In this document: positions 1 to 17,249 of the stretch, one piece after another | How the letters are laid out: every line of letters starts with the position of its first letter | How positions within the stretch are numbered: the first letter of the stretch is position 1 | Source of the DNA: Callorhinus ursinus | Taxonomy: Eukaryota > Chordata > Mammalia > Carnivora > Otariidae | DNA length: 64,000 nucleotides | NCBI RefSeq assembly: GCF_003265705.1 | Contig: NW_020312785.1 | Coordinates: forward strand, 23,490,587 to 23,554,586 | Reading direction: 5' to 3' | Notes under the pieces: model-generated | The model's input: the letters and a program-made list of their open reading frames with translations, nothing else | What the model was told of the DNA's origin: nothing | Database searches by the model: none | Translations under genes and position numbers: made by a program

Positions 1-4231
<4,231 letters not shown>

Positions 4232-4412
4232 CTAATTAAACAAGTAATTAAAGTAGGAGACGAGCATTATTCAGAATGCATTTATATGATGCCCTGATTC
4301 AGGATGTTAAAATAAGATACCATGTGTTCCTTTCAAATGACCAAGCCCTGACTGAGCTTGCCTCCCCATCAAGGGACCTTTTTTAACTTAAGAGTCCTAG
4401 GAGGAAACAAGA

Positions 4413-4602
4413 ATTGTGGATGGTGGGGCGCCTGGATGGCTCAGTCGGTTAAGCATCTGCCTGCAGTTGGGGTCACGATCGAGCCCTGCATCGGGCTCCC
4501 TGCTTGGCAGGGAGTCTGCTTCTCCCTCTCCCGTTCCCCCGCTTGTGCTCTCTCTCTCGTTCTGTCAAATAAATAAATCTTAAAAAAAAAATTGTGGACG
4601 GT
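4413..4602 (+). mobile_element. CAN-SINE (tRNA-Lys type) with target-site duplication
   Basis: The element body is 4425-4590. It has a tRNA-like head (CTGGATGGCTCAGTCGG), a CT-rich body, AATAAATAAATCTT and an A tail. Flanking repeats attgtggatggt (4413-4424) and attgtggacggt (4591-4602) differ at one base. Confidence 0.93.
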
Positions 4603-6297
4603 GAAGTAGATGTCTAGTGGTGAGAAGTGGAATGTCTACTTTTTAAACTTTAAAATATGTAAAAATCAAACACAACGACAACCAAAAAACCACCTACCCC
4701 ATGGAAACTTATGAGACACATTTTCATAAATGAACAAAAGCCAACTTGATATCTGATAACTGTTTTGTATCCAGCAGAAAAAAATTCTGGTATCGTACCG
4801 GCATGGCTGACAATTTTGGATTCAAAAAGGGGCTTTGGACTTTTAGAATTTATTCAATATTACTGAGCTCTTTCTGTCTTGGAATTCTATTAACAGAATT
4901 ACATAGGTAAAACTTTCCCAATCCCACTGAATTCAGGAAAAACTAGAATACTGTTCAAATACATTGTTAGTAGGCTAATCCAAAAATGTAACTCAAGCTC
5001 ATGTCCTAACATAGGAAATAGACTTCCGTGCTGGAATTACAGGGATTAGAAAACACTTTCACAAATTCTATTACCTTAATAGTTTTAATGTTCTATGGAA
5101 GGAAACAATGGAAGGAATTTTTATAATATATAAATTAAAATTGTTCTTATTATTAAATGAAAAGCCTAAAACCTAAAAACTTTATCTCAGACAAGAAAGC
5201 CATTATTTAGAGAAAAATCTAAAACACCTGGAGTGTAACTAGAACAACTTGCGTTGGAGAGTTGTTCTCAGTTCTCACCCCCGATAGGTCAACTTCAGTG
5301 AAACTCCACAGATGCAATGCTTTTTTAAATGAGTAAAAATTAAAAATGAAGTTTAAGAACTTTTTTCGTTATCAAGCTTTAAAATTCCAAATATTAGTTA
5401 CAAATTTTTAAGTCACAAATATATAAAAGACTAGTTTAAGAAGTTGCCTGGTTAAAAGAAACTAGTTGCCAGAGTGACTAAATTCTGGATGCAACAATTT
5501 GCAAAGCGAGATGTGTCATGTTCAAAGTTTTATGCTCCAAAGATTTTCACAAGCTGGAGTCACAGTTCAATTTGTTCTCATTCACCATGCAATAATTATT
5601 AGTTTTGTGCATTCAACTTAAGCAAAACAAGAAAGCAACAGAGTGAAATCAGCAACTGCATTTTCACTCCACCCTTCTGATTCTCTACCATGCTTGATTA
5701 CTGGTATGAAATTTGCAAATACCAGGGAGGCATGTTAGAAGGCTGGAGTTTGTAACCTGGCAGGAGTGTTTCAGATACTCATGGATGACAAATGTAAGGC
5801 AATGATTCCTTTGTTTAGAATTGTTTAATCTTTTCTACGTTTTCTGTTGAGATTGGCTAAAATCAAATTAGAGGCCCCACCTGATAAGTGTGAAAAAAAG
5901 AATGTAAGTGCTTTATTGCTTTGGGGTCTTAGAAGATTCTACCACCTGTGTTTCCTTGATCATAAGAATGAATGAATATTTATTTCTAGACATTAATTAA
6001 ATTAGTAACAGTGTTTCTTTATAAAGGATTATAATTAAATCCAGTAACAGAATGGCTTACTTTTGGTAGTCTTGTTATATTTAGAAACAATCCAGTATCC
6101 GGGGATTTATTCAGTTTTCTGATCTTTAAAGTGCTTTGGTGTTTGCATCATATTTAGCATCATTCACACCTCCCCACCCTATCCCAACCCAGTTTAATCA
6201 TGCTGTTCCTCTGTCATTTATTTCTTCCTGGTTTACACTGGGTAGTTCACAAAAATAAGGCAAGAGAAGAGGAGTAGGGTTGATGATCATCTCCATC

Positions 6298-6450
6298 TGT
6301 CCTGTGTTTTGGGCCACTTCCTTAAATTCTCTAAGCCTCAGTTTTGTTGTTTTTTTATCTGTAATCGGCAGATAATAATGTTTAGCTGGCTCAAGGGATT
6401 GCTATGAAGATTTAAATGCAATAATAGATATGAAGGTGCTTTGCTAACTG
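6298..6450 (+). mobile_element. MIR
   Basis: It reads ctctaagcctcagttttgtt, gataataatgtttagctggc and gattgctatgaagatttaaa, the MIR core order. Confidence 0.75.
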
Positions 6451-7035
6451 CAAAAAGCTAGACATATGTATGAATTGCGATATTGCCGCTTACCCTTTTC
6501 GGTAAAAACTGATAGGTAAACCAAAGCTGAAGGAGTTCATTAAAGCAATTTCATGTTTTTAGGTAGAAAAAAAATGAAACATTTTGTTGTTATCTCAGGG
6601 TAGAATAAAATACTGATAAAATATTTACATTTTCACAAACTAAAGAGTGTAGTACATTTCTGAGTCAAGCCTAAATTTAGGATTTAGGAGAAGAACCTCA
6701 AATTTAGGGTCTAATATTTAACACTGGTATCATTAGAATGAATTTTCATTATGAGAATGAATTTTAGTAAAGTGAGTAAGTGCATCTTGGAGAAAGATGT
6801 GCCTCTAAAATGAAAATGTTCCATAACTGTGCTATCCAACACAGAAGTCAATACCGTCCAGTGGATACTGAGCATCTGAATCGGGCTAGTGTGATTAAGG
6901 AACAGGATGTACAATTTTAATAAACTTTAAGTAATTGAAATTCTAATTTAAATAATCTCACGTGGCAGCTGGCTACCATCCTGGACAGTACAAACTTTTG
7001 TTGTAAATCTCAGTTCTGCTGCTGCTGATCTGTAT

Positions 7036-7170
7036 GCTTTGGGCATACTTTTTCACCAGTCTCTGCCTCTATTTCCTTATCTGTAGAATGAGATGTCGTC
7101 AAATTTTAAATTGCTGATATGTAAACAGTTCTTAGCATTAGTGCCTGACACAAAGGAAACACTGTGGGTA
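7036..7170 (+). mobile_element. MIR
   Basis: It reads tttccttatctgtagaatga and later cattagtgcctgacacaaag, matching the MIR core and 3' part. Confidence 0.7.
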
Positions 7171-7740
7171 TCAGCATAGTGCTGTTAGCTGTGTTAGTGT
7201 GTTAGTGTTAGTGCTGGTGGAGACAGTGCCACAGGTGGTGTAACCTGTTACAGCAGAGATTAGGAAAGTTGCCTATCTTTTCCTCACATTCATGAAATAT
7301 ATAAAGATCCTAAAAAAAAATGAGAGCATATCATCAGAAGTCATATTTTGTTAACTCAAAAGCAATGATCACAAAGACTATGTTAATACATATAAATACA
7401 TTCATAATAGAATTTTAAGTGAAAAAAATAACATATACACATTGACCAGTTTAAGAATGAAAAGCTCATATTTATAGACCTACAGATATCAGAATTATGT
7501 ATCACAATTGCTATCAGTTTGCAAACGTATTTTACAAACTTATGAGTTGGAAGATATCTACCCTGAGAACTACAAAATGTTGAGAAAATTAAAGATCTAT
7601 ATAAATTGAGAGACATATATGGAATATATACCATTTCCCTAAATTGGAAGACTAAGATTGTTAAGACGTTAATTCTTCCTAAATTTCTCAATAAGTGAAA
7701 TCAAAATTAAAACCTCAGATTTTTTGCTGTTGTTTAGGGT

Positions 7741-7751
7741 TGTGTGTGTGT

Positions 7752-7792
<41 letters not shown>
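7741..7792. repeat. (TG)n microsatellite
   Basis: About 52 nt of TG with one TA interruption, inside the L1 fragment. In the ROBO1 transcript it reads as CA repeats. Confidence 0.97.
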
Positions 7793-7794
<2 letters not shown>

Positions 7795-8010
7795 CTGACA
7801 AGTTCATTTTAAAATTTATAAGAAAATGCAGGGGACCTCTAATAGCCAACTCAAAACAAGAAAAACAAAGTTGGAGACTTACATTACCTGTTGATAAGAC
7901 TTACTCTAAAGCTACAATAATTAAGACCATACATACTGACATGAATACATAAATGGAATATAATAGAATAGAAGCAGACTCACACATTTATGTTTATCTG
8001 AATTATGATT

Positions 8011-8237
8011 AAGATGCCACTGTAGGGCGCCTGGGTGACTCAGTTGGTTAAGCGACTGCCTTCGGCTCAGGTCATGATCCTGGAGTCCCGGGAGTGAGTC
8101 CCACATCGGGCTCCAGCTCAGCAGGGAGCCTGCTTCTCCCTCTGACCCTCCCCCCCTCATGTTCTCTCTCTCTATCTCATTCTCTCTCTCAAATAAATAA
8201 ATAAATAAATCTTTAAAAAAAAAAAGATGCCACTGTA
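8011..8237 (+). mobile_element. CAN-SINE inserted in an old L1
   Basis: The element body is 8025-8223. It is flanked by an exact 14-bp duplication aagatgccactgta at 8011-8024 and 8224-8237. It splits the L1 fragment on either side. Confidence 0.95.
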
Positions 8238-9375
8238 ATTCAGTGAGGAAAATACTGTCTTTTCCATAAATGATGCTGAAACCATTAGTATCCACATAGA
8301 GGGGATTTGATTCTTGTTTTATACCATACACCAAAATAATTTAAAATGGATTAAAAACTTACATCTTAGAAGTATAGACAATGAAACTTCTAAAAAATGA
8401 CATAGGAGAACATCTACATGGACTTACGTGGGACAGAAAATTAAAAGCATCTACAAAAGAAAAATAATACATTGGTCCTAATCAAAATTCGTGATTTAAG
8501 CCTTAAAATCATTATTAGGAGAATGACTGAAACTAAATATTTATAATACATATCTGATAAAAACTTGTATCTGGAATATATGAGAAAATGAAAAAAAAAA
8601 TGGGTACATTCATCTGCCAAAAGGCAAACCAAGATAACTGAGTGCAGGAATATTTACTTTGTTCATAAAAGCCCTCAACGGAAAGCAATCCATCAGTAGA
8701 AGCGTATATAAATAAATTATGAGCTATTTATACAATAGAATACTATACAGCAACAAAGAGAATAAATATTATATGTATATATTTATTTTAGGTACATATG
8801 TATATACAGATATGTACATATATATTTTTATATATTTATATATATATACATTTTTTTCTTTTCTTCTCAAATTATTACTACTCTCCATCTCATGGTTTGA
8901 AGATTCTTTCCATCACTGTGTCTTCATGTATTTGGCATTAATTGATCAGGCTCAAGGGAGTTGACAAACAGGACAAAATCACATTATTAATGGAAAACTT
9001 GTTCATTATAATTGAGTTGTGAGTAGGACTTATCAGCAATTCATTTTATCTCCTTAATTTGGTGAGAAAAAAAGGATTTTTTTTACACTATGAGATTTTA
9101 AAATAACTTTATTTTCTAAAACATGGTAACATTCCCATGTACAGCTATTCAGTATAAACTTCTCCTTGTTTAATTGCTGTGCTTTTATGGATCTGACTCG
9201 ATGCTGGAAATTTGTAGTACAGCCAAGTTAAAATAAGAATAATTTTAGACTTAGTCATTGTATCGACATCCTTTTTATCTTTACACCAAAACTGCTGTTA
9301 GAAAGATACACAGTAGAAAATAAACACATTTACTGACACTCTCTTTAGATCATAAGCCAAACTTGAACATTTTCA

Positions 9376-9567
<192 letters not shown>

Positions 9568-9639
9568 CTAGAACCCCATATTTGGGAGGAAAGAATAACA
9601 ATAGGTTAATTGCTAGGTTCTAATATTTTGGCATGTATA

Positions 9640-9775
9640 CATATATATTTATAAATAGGTATATAAATGTATACACACACATATACATACACACCACACA
9701 TGCATATATAAACACATAAGCTAAATATTCATCACATACCCACATATATAGATACATACATACACATAAAAGACA
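9640..9775. repeat. AT/CA-rich simple repeat
   Basis: Irregular mixed TA, CA and CATA units lie 75 nt upstream of the 9396-9567 exon's acceptor in transcript direction. Confidence 0.7.
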
Positions 9776-11596
9776 AAGTTTAATGACCTACCCTTACATA
9801 GGATCATTTTAAAATTTAAGTAAATTCTAAATATTGATATGTACTTTTATAATTATCAATTTCAAAAAATACTAGATATAGAAAAATATTTGATATCAAC
9901 AGAGTTAAAAGTTTTACATATTAATCAACACAAAGGCAAAAGCTTTGCTTTACATATATATGACTGTTAGGATTATAAACACTAAATCTTTTAATATATA
10001 AACAAAATTAAAATGTATGCACATTCTGACAAATTAGGTTCAAAGATAGCATTTTGGCACAATAACAAATATCTCTGTTATCTGTCTGTTATAAAAGTTC
10101 AGTAACTTCTATCAAACTGTAAATAGTTTCTTATTTCTCCTCTAGATGGCGAGCATATCCGTCATGGATTATTTTGAAAATCAAATATTAAATATAAGAA
10201 TTCAGAATGGAGTTTTATTTATCTTTCTATATAAGTTAGCTTATATACAAAGTCAACACAAGATATGATGTTGTTTTGTGGTACAAATTTCTCACTATGA
10301 ATTGAAATTTGTTCCCTTGTTAGAGAGAGTGTATATTTCATGGGAAATAACACTTCATGTCATTGTTTTTCATGAAATAAAGTCAAGATTTCTTCTAACT
10401 AAATAAAGTTGTTCCTTTTTAAAAGTTTAATTGCTTTTTAACATATATAATTTTATAAAGGTTTATCTACTATTCCATGAATACATGTCCAATGACAAAA
10501 TTGGAGGAAAAAGTTGTATCATGAAACCAAGCCAAACAAAGTCAAAAGTATTTCAAAATTGGACACAGTTTAAATGACTTAATGAATAATTTATTTAATA
10601 ACTAAATGAATCACTTAAATATTACTCTTCTGAGAACTTCTAGTGGATTTACTATTACTACTATGTAGATTTTCTTATATAATACACTCCCAATTCTTTC
10701 TGCTGTACTAAATATTTCAATTTTTCTTGTCTATAATTTACCATCAGCATATTTAGTCTTTGAGGCCAAATGGAATGTGTTAGAATCAACGAAGATACTA
10801 TAACTTAAACGAGGGTCTACATACCACAATCAAGTTAATATTTGCCTACCAAAGTGAAAACAAAGGTGAACTTGATCCATTGCCCACAAAAGATGATTGA
10901 GTGCAGTCAATAAACTACTTATATGTAGTTTAGGAGCACAGTAGAAGCAAGACCATGAGACAACTCGCCCAAGATTGATTTAAGCAAAAAATAAAAGAGG
11001 TTAGGAATAACTGTATTAAAAATGAATGAGAATCTTTTTTACAGGTATCAAAAACAAGTAAAGGGAACTGCTTCTTTTGCTGAAGAAAGCAAATCAATAA
11101 GAGATGAGAAAAAAGACATATATAAAAACTATTTTAAAGTTTCCTATTATCTTTAAAGTGAAATTATTTCAAAATTTCCTTTTTATTAATCTGAAACCCA
11201 ATAGTGAACTTAGAGTTTGTAAGAGCATAGAGCTTTATATTGTAGTTCAATGTATACAGAAAAATCTGGTTTATAAAATGTTTGGAGTTATTTGATGGCA
11301 AATGGCAATCACATATGACAGCTTTCAAAGAATTAGAATATACTGAACTATATTTACCATGACATCTATATTAAATAGAATACCACATAGTTTGATGAAT
11401 CTTTAATTGACATATATAAATTGATATATATAATTGATATCTATTTATCTATACACACACAGACATATACAGACGACCATACATAAAGAAGAGAAGAACG
11501 CACTTGAGATTCCTGGTGTTTTTAGAGAAATTGCACTGGATAATTAATCATCTCTGTTTTAAATGTGTGTAAATCTCTTTTAACATATAATTTCAG

Positions 11597-11808
11597 CGGT
11601 GCCTGGGTGGCAGAGTTAAGCATGGACTCTTGCTTGCTTTCACTTCAGGTCATGATCTCAGGGTCCTGAGATCGAGCCCCAAATCAGCTCTGTGCTCAGC
11701 ACAAGGTCTGCTTAAGATCCTCTACTCCTCTATCTCTGCGCCTCCACCCTGCGTGTGTGCAAGCACTCTCTCTCTGTCTAAAATAAATACATCTTTAAAA
11801 AAAAAAAC
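11597..11808 (+). mobile_element. CAN-SINE, diverged
   Basis: The head GGTGCCTGGGTGGCAGAGTT is partly altered. A middle reading caggtcatgatctcagggtc, a CT-rich part and AAATAAATACATCTTT plus an A tail follow. Ends are approximate. Confidence 0.88.
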
Positions 11809-12036
11809 AATTACAGATAACTGAATAATCGAAATAATAATTAAATTATGTTGAGAAAAAGTGTAGTTTTTTTTTAATGTGGCTGAATTGGAAATAAAGA
11901 TAAATTTAATATGATAATTACTATGCAATATACCACCCTATGTACCAAAACTAGGAAGGGAAAATTGCTTTTAGCCTTATAACAATGAAGGAAGTTTTGT
12001 ATTCTCTCTCATAGTTGAAATTTTCTAGGGCATTCA

Positions 12037-12288
<252 letters not shown>

Positions 12289-13551
12289 TTATTGGAATTA
12301 AAACCATGTAGTTATTAACCTAATTGAGACAATTTGCTGATATCCCAAGTGCTGCCATTATTTTATGTATCTCATTATGCACTATAAGATATAATGTACC
12401 CATTCTCATCCTTAATTTAATTGAAGCTAAATTGTTAAGTGCATATTTATAGAAAGAAATAGGATTTTTTTGTGTGTGCAGAGGTCTTTTTTTTTAATCA
12501 GCTGACCTTTTAAGATTAACCTCCACATTAAAAAGAATTCTTGAGCTGCAATTTGACCCATTACCTTCAGAGTACACCTGAAATTTGTATGAATAAATAT
12601 CTTTTCTCATTTAGAGCTGCTTAAAGGTGAATGGACTTTAATCATACACCCAAGGATCTCCTGATGTAAGCAGGCCCTAAAATTACTTTAATTGAACTCA
12701 AAAGCTCCTGAAATGCTACCATGAAAATTATAACCATTTAGAATCTTCAGTCCAATTACTTGAATAGAAATGAATTTAAAGCAATAGTAGAGTCAAATGC
12801 CTCCTTCATTTACATAGGCAAGGGCATGTTCCAACAGAATATATATGGAAATGAGGGCAAATTCGAAACATCTGCTCATCCTGACATTATAAATACTGCC
12901 AGCTTTGTCCAAACTGTTTGATTTATACAGACTTAAATGGCCACTTCATCCCGCAGTAAATAGAGTGTCAGAAAATTGTGTCAGTTACATTGAGCGCAAT
13001 GGCAGGTGAAAACATTAGGTGTGCTGATGGAGTCACTTTGGGAGTGGGGGGAAAGCTTGTTTGGGGGCCATGCTTTATGCTTAGAAAAATGTGCACTGAA
13101 TGTAAGTCTTTTTACCTACTGTTTACACTTTTCAAATGCATTTCTTATCAGCTGTCTGAAACACCTAATTATTCTCCTCTCTTGTCTCAGTTCAAATGGA
13201 AGTGAACATTTCAAGCCAGGTATTTAACAGTTTATACAGGAGAGGGTTCTTCCAATCCACTTTTTAAGACTGTTCTGTTATTTTAAACCTTTTCCTTAAA
13301 ATTACTTTTAGTTACTTATATGAGTCACTTGGGATAATGTCTTCAAGGGAATATGAACCAAAAATTATATTTAGATTATGACCACAAATGCTACCACTAA
13401 TTTCTTTGTTAATGAAGCGAAGGGTTTGAAAAGGTACTTTTCTCTTGATCAGTACTGTCTAGGCAATTGCATCTAAGACATATATACAAATATTTATAAT
13501 ATATATTATATATAAATTTTGTAAATCTCTCGTTTGAAATGTAAGCCTCTT

Positions 13552-13555
<4 letters not shown>

Positions 13556-13591
<36 letters not shown>
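13556..13591. repeat. (GA)n microsatellite
   Basis: About 18 GA units; the ROBO1 transcript carries it as UC repeats. Confidence 0.97.
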
Positions 13592-13594
<3 letters not shown>

Positions 13595-14679
13595 TAACAG
13601 AACTTGCTGCAGATTGCATAGTGGCAAAACTGAAGAAAGCAATTAGATCTCCTAACTTCTAGATTAGTGTGATTTCTTCCATACTCGCTTTTTATTTTTA
13701 ATTGAGGTTTGGTAGAAATTATACCATTTGACTAGAAAATTATAGGAGACCTGAAAAATTAGGTCAAATGCCTTCAAATGTCCTGTAACTTATAGGGAAG
13801 AAAATATGAAGTCAGGGGATACAGTTTAGGTTCAATTTGGTAACGCCGAAGTTCTAGCTTATAATTTTTTAAAACTCTGATTGTAATTGAGTGGGTTACT
13901 CATGAATTTAGCCAACACTATCATTATCCAGGTATAATAACAGACATGTGTATCATTGCCTGGGGATTTTCCTCCATATACATCCATACAGGAGCATTTG
14001 ATTCCTTGGTTAGGGGCTAGAATAGTTGAGGTAGAAATCAGATCAAGAAATTGAAAGGATTGACTGGATAATAAACTACCTCCAGAAGAGAGTTGGTTTG
14101 TTTCAATAAAAGGAAAACAAATGATTAATTAAATGACTGGGAGAATATGACTTTTCCAATATTCAGGGAATTTGAGTAGGAAAATATAAATGTTCAGACC
14201 ACTCAGCGAAGTATAAACTTTGGGTGGTCTCTTTCCTAAATCTCAGAAGCATGTCTAATAGCATGTGCCAGAACCCATGTTTCTTTTATAAAATGCCAGG
14301 TCTCCTCCAACCTCAAAGACTTACTTGAGAACGAGGGACACAAACCCTTATGCTAACTGTATTTACCCTGCAGCAATCCTTCCACACAGGATATCTGCCT
14401 GGAAATGAATTTACTGTATTTTGCAGGCATATTCTTGAGCCAACAACAACAGTGACATCAGCCACAAGGTATGTCTTAGAAATATAACTTGAAAAAATCC
14501 TTTTCTACATGTATGTTAAATATTTGATATAAATATATCTCTACGAAAATGGAAATGGATTAAATGGGCCTCTATCTATCAATCTAGCTATCACCATCAT
14601 CCACCCTTTTAGATTGAGAAGGCCATTCATCACATCCATCCACCTGATATTTATGATATAATGTTGGAACACTTTTCAA

Positions 14680-15560
14680 AGGCGACATTTAAACTTGCTA
14701 TAATTAAAAATACATAACCATGTTACTAATGTCATATATGGTCAGTGTGGAAAATTTAGAAAATTAGACAAGCAAAGAAAAGAAGAAGAGCTACCCATAA
14801 TTCAACCAGGCAAATTGGACCACAGTATTTTAAAATGTTCTTCTACAATATCATCTCAATAACTGTTTAATAAACCATATACGAATGACTTAAATTACTT
14901 AACCAAGCTATTGTTTTTAAATTTGGATTTGTTTCCAATTTTCACTATTAAAAACAGTAGTGACATTAACGTCCTTCCCAATTGTATTCAAGACGATTTC
15001 AACTGACGCCTCCCCTTCACATTACCCTGTCACTGATATCCTAATTTGTTGTGAATATTGTATTCCTATGCTTATCTTTTTTATTTCTAAGAACTATTGA
15101 CAGGCAAAAATTTTATCCATTTCTCATATATATTGTAGATATATTTTTTCATTTTGTTGACAGTCTTTCTAATCTGGTTAAGCATTTTTGGTATTCATTC
15201 TATCAATAAGATATAGATTATATAATATGTAATAAATTATGTAAACATTCACCTCCATTTTCATCCTATACTTTTGTCTTTACTTTTTTATGTTTAAATA
15301 TTAATCCATATATATTTTTACATATAGGGTAGCATCTAGAAAGCTATTTTTTTCAAATAGTCCCTTGTTGTGTCACCATTATTGAACAATCCATCCTATC
15401 TGTATTAGTCTGAACACTTTTAGACTTTGTAGCTCTTTCACTTAAAAAAATATGGAGCTTTTCCTAAGGTCAAATTATTTCCTGGCATACCACTTAGCAT
15501 CCTCATGTGAAATTCTCCAAAAATATTGTTCCAGCATTTTTTTTAAAGGGTGAATGTACC
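14680..15560. mobile_element. Old L1-like 3' sequence
   Basis: Segments such as gtttccaattttcactatta and ttgaacaatccatcctatct resemble 3' portions of ancient L1 elements. Orientation and family were not settled by eye. Confidence 0.5.
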
Positions 15561-16085
15561 TTCCCCAATGTACTGATCATGAAAGTACTTAGAAACCTAA
15601 TGACTATTTATGTGAGGACAAATGTTTATCAGAGCAAACTTCAATAAATTTTGGAAACATCATGCAATTGTTTCTTACATAAAATGAAATGAGCCTGACA
15701 CACAGAAATGAAAAAGAATGCATACAGCCCTAAGTGCAAGGTTATTCATCAACAGGACTTTGAATGACCATTACTGAAGAATAGTTACAAAAGCTCAGAT
15801 TGACAGACATGAATTCATAAACATATTTTGGATTAAAAAAAACCCAAGTCATTCTGTGCGCACCTATTTTTGTTTGTTTATCTTGTGAAATATAATTGAA
15901 AAAGTACTTAACCACAATATAGTCCTATCCCTTATTTTATCACTCAATTAGGGAGAGAAAAGAAAATAAAAGGATGCAGATCACACATCATTTAATAAGA
16001 CATAAAGTTAGCAACCCCGTTACCTTTACTCTTTGTCACAGTTACCCATACTTCCTGCAGACTTTATTCTGTGCAGTCTGTCTTT

Positions 16086-16197
16086 GTGGCCAATGACAAG
16101 TGAAACATGGAGGCTGATTGGTTGAAGGACATGGAAGGGTATGGATGGAAAGGGGAAGAGAAGTTCCAGTCACAGGGACACGGTGATTAGAAGATGG
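16086..16197 (-). promoter_or_regulatory. YCAY cluster, candidate NOVA splicing enhancer
   Basis: On the transcript strand nine YCAY tetramers fall within 112 nt, at plus-strand positions 16194, 16183, 16145, 16141, 16131, 16107, 16100, 16093 and 16086. About two would be expected by chance at equal base use. NOVA1/2 KH domains bind clustered YCAY, and clusters just downstream of a cassette exon usually promote its inclusion. The cluster begins about 21 nt past the microexon's 5' splice site. Binding itself is inferred. Confidence 0.65.
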
Positions 16198-16217
16198 CCA
16201 ATAAAATGTCAACTTAC

Positions 16218-16226
16218 CAGACCCAA
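16218..16226 (-). CDS. ROBO1: ROBO1 9-nt alternative microexon (Val-Gly-Ser, Ig3-Ig4 linker)
   Basis: On the minus strand the nonamer TTGGGTCTG is preceded by a long T-rich tract ending GTTTTGTTTTAG and followed by a strong GTAAGT donor. The upstream exon ends CAA G and the next begins AACCTCC. Inclusion therefore reads Gln-Val-Gly-Ser-Glu-Pro and skipping reads Gln-Glu-Pro; both keep the frame. Mammalian Robo1 and Robo2 are known to have a conserved, NOVA-regulated microexon called e6b that changes guidance activity, and the position between the Ig3 and Ig4 exons fits it. That identification is from memory of the literature. Nine YCAY motifs lie 21-132 nt downstream of the exon. A 9-nt exon has too few bases to prove by itself; the flanking signals and the frame carry the case. 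Confidence 0.88.
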
Positions 16227-17032
16227 CTAAAACAAAACAAAAAAAAGAAACATGAAATAAATAAAAAATAAACAGAAACAAAACAGAAAAAGTAATAAGA
16301 TTTGACTTAACAATGATATTTCTTTTAAAGTAAAATAAAGAACACGTTAATATTTGGCTCATACGGTCCATGAATGAACATTCGTTAGCATTTTAAGTAT
16401 AATCATGAGTAACTGAAGAAAAATAGAAATGAGTCTTAAAATCTCTACTATGATTAAATGACAGAACTACAATGGATGATAGCCGTACAATTATAAAACA
16501 CGTTTCAATGACTACATTTGACAGGGTTAGATAACTACATATGTAATGGGTTTAAAAACACTATAAATCTTAACTGCTAATGCTATTTAGAAGAGAAATC
16601 AAGCATCTTAATCAAAGATAAAGCAGTATTAAATCATACAACTCCACCATCAGATTAATTTTTAAAAGGTTCGTGCTACCAATGATATTCTATCAAATCC
16701 ATGTTTCTCACACTTGAGTAAGCACATAAATCACCCTAAGACCTGTAATTTAAAATACAAATTATAATTCCATAGGCCAGGAGTGTGGCCTCAGATTTTG
16801 CATTTCTAACAAGCACTCAGGTGCTGCTGGTCCACCACTGCAGGCTGAGGAGCGAGGTTATTTGTTACACCTAGGTAAGATGTTACACCTAAATCCTTGC
16901 AGAATTTTAATTAAGCCACATAGAAAAAATGTGACAAACAGATAAAACTTCATAAACCTATCTAATGACGTCATAATCACATTATCTGCTTTCAAGGCTG
17001 AAACACTGGGCATTTTAATATAATTTTCAAGT

Positions 17033-17249
17033 GATACACACTTCATTTTTTTAAAAGATTTTATTTATTTGAGAGAGAGAATGAGAGCGAGAGAGAACAT
17101 GAGAGGGGGGAGGGTCAGAGGGAGAAGCAGACTCCCATGCAGAGCAGGGAGCCCGATGTGGGACTCGATCCCCGAACTCTAGGATCATGACCTGAGCCGA
17201 AGGCAGTTGCTCAACCAACTGAGCCACCCAGGTGCCCCGATACATACTT
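17033..17249 (-). mobile_element. CAN-SINE
   Basis: The element body is 17044-17238 in reverse orientation: T-rich start, GA-rich body, and gagccacccaggtgcccc at its far end. Flanks gatacacactt (17033) and gatacatactt (17239) are near-identical duplications. It lies about 0.8 kb upstream of the microexon in transcript direction. Confidence 0.93.

Larger units (their letters stand above)
7500..8780 (+). mobile_element. Old L1 ORF2 fragment, antisense to ROBO1
   Basis: Stretches such as gaactacaaaatgttgagaa, ctaaagctacaataattaag and ggattaaaaacttacatctt match the order of the 3' part of mammalian L1 ORF2. The reading frame is broken many times. It is interrupted by a (TG)n run and by the SINE at 8025-8223. 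Boundaries are approximate. Confidence 0.8.

Noticed and set aside
7921..8334. A 137-codon minus-strand open frame, the longest listed in the window
   Set aside because: It is the reverse reading of a CAN-SINE and its L1 flanks, producing typical SINE-derived peptide text.
8719..8964. TATA-like and AT-rich stretch at 8760-8850 as a promoter
   Set aside because: It is a simple AT repeat after the L1 end, with no initiator, CpG content or open frame downstream.
16042..16371. A 109-codon minus-strand open frame covering the microexon region
   Set aside because: Apart from the nine microexon bases, it is intron read through T-rich sequence and the NOVA-like cluster, with no domain. The splice sites inside it explain the signal better than a continuous gene.
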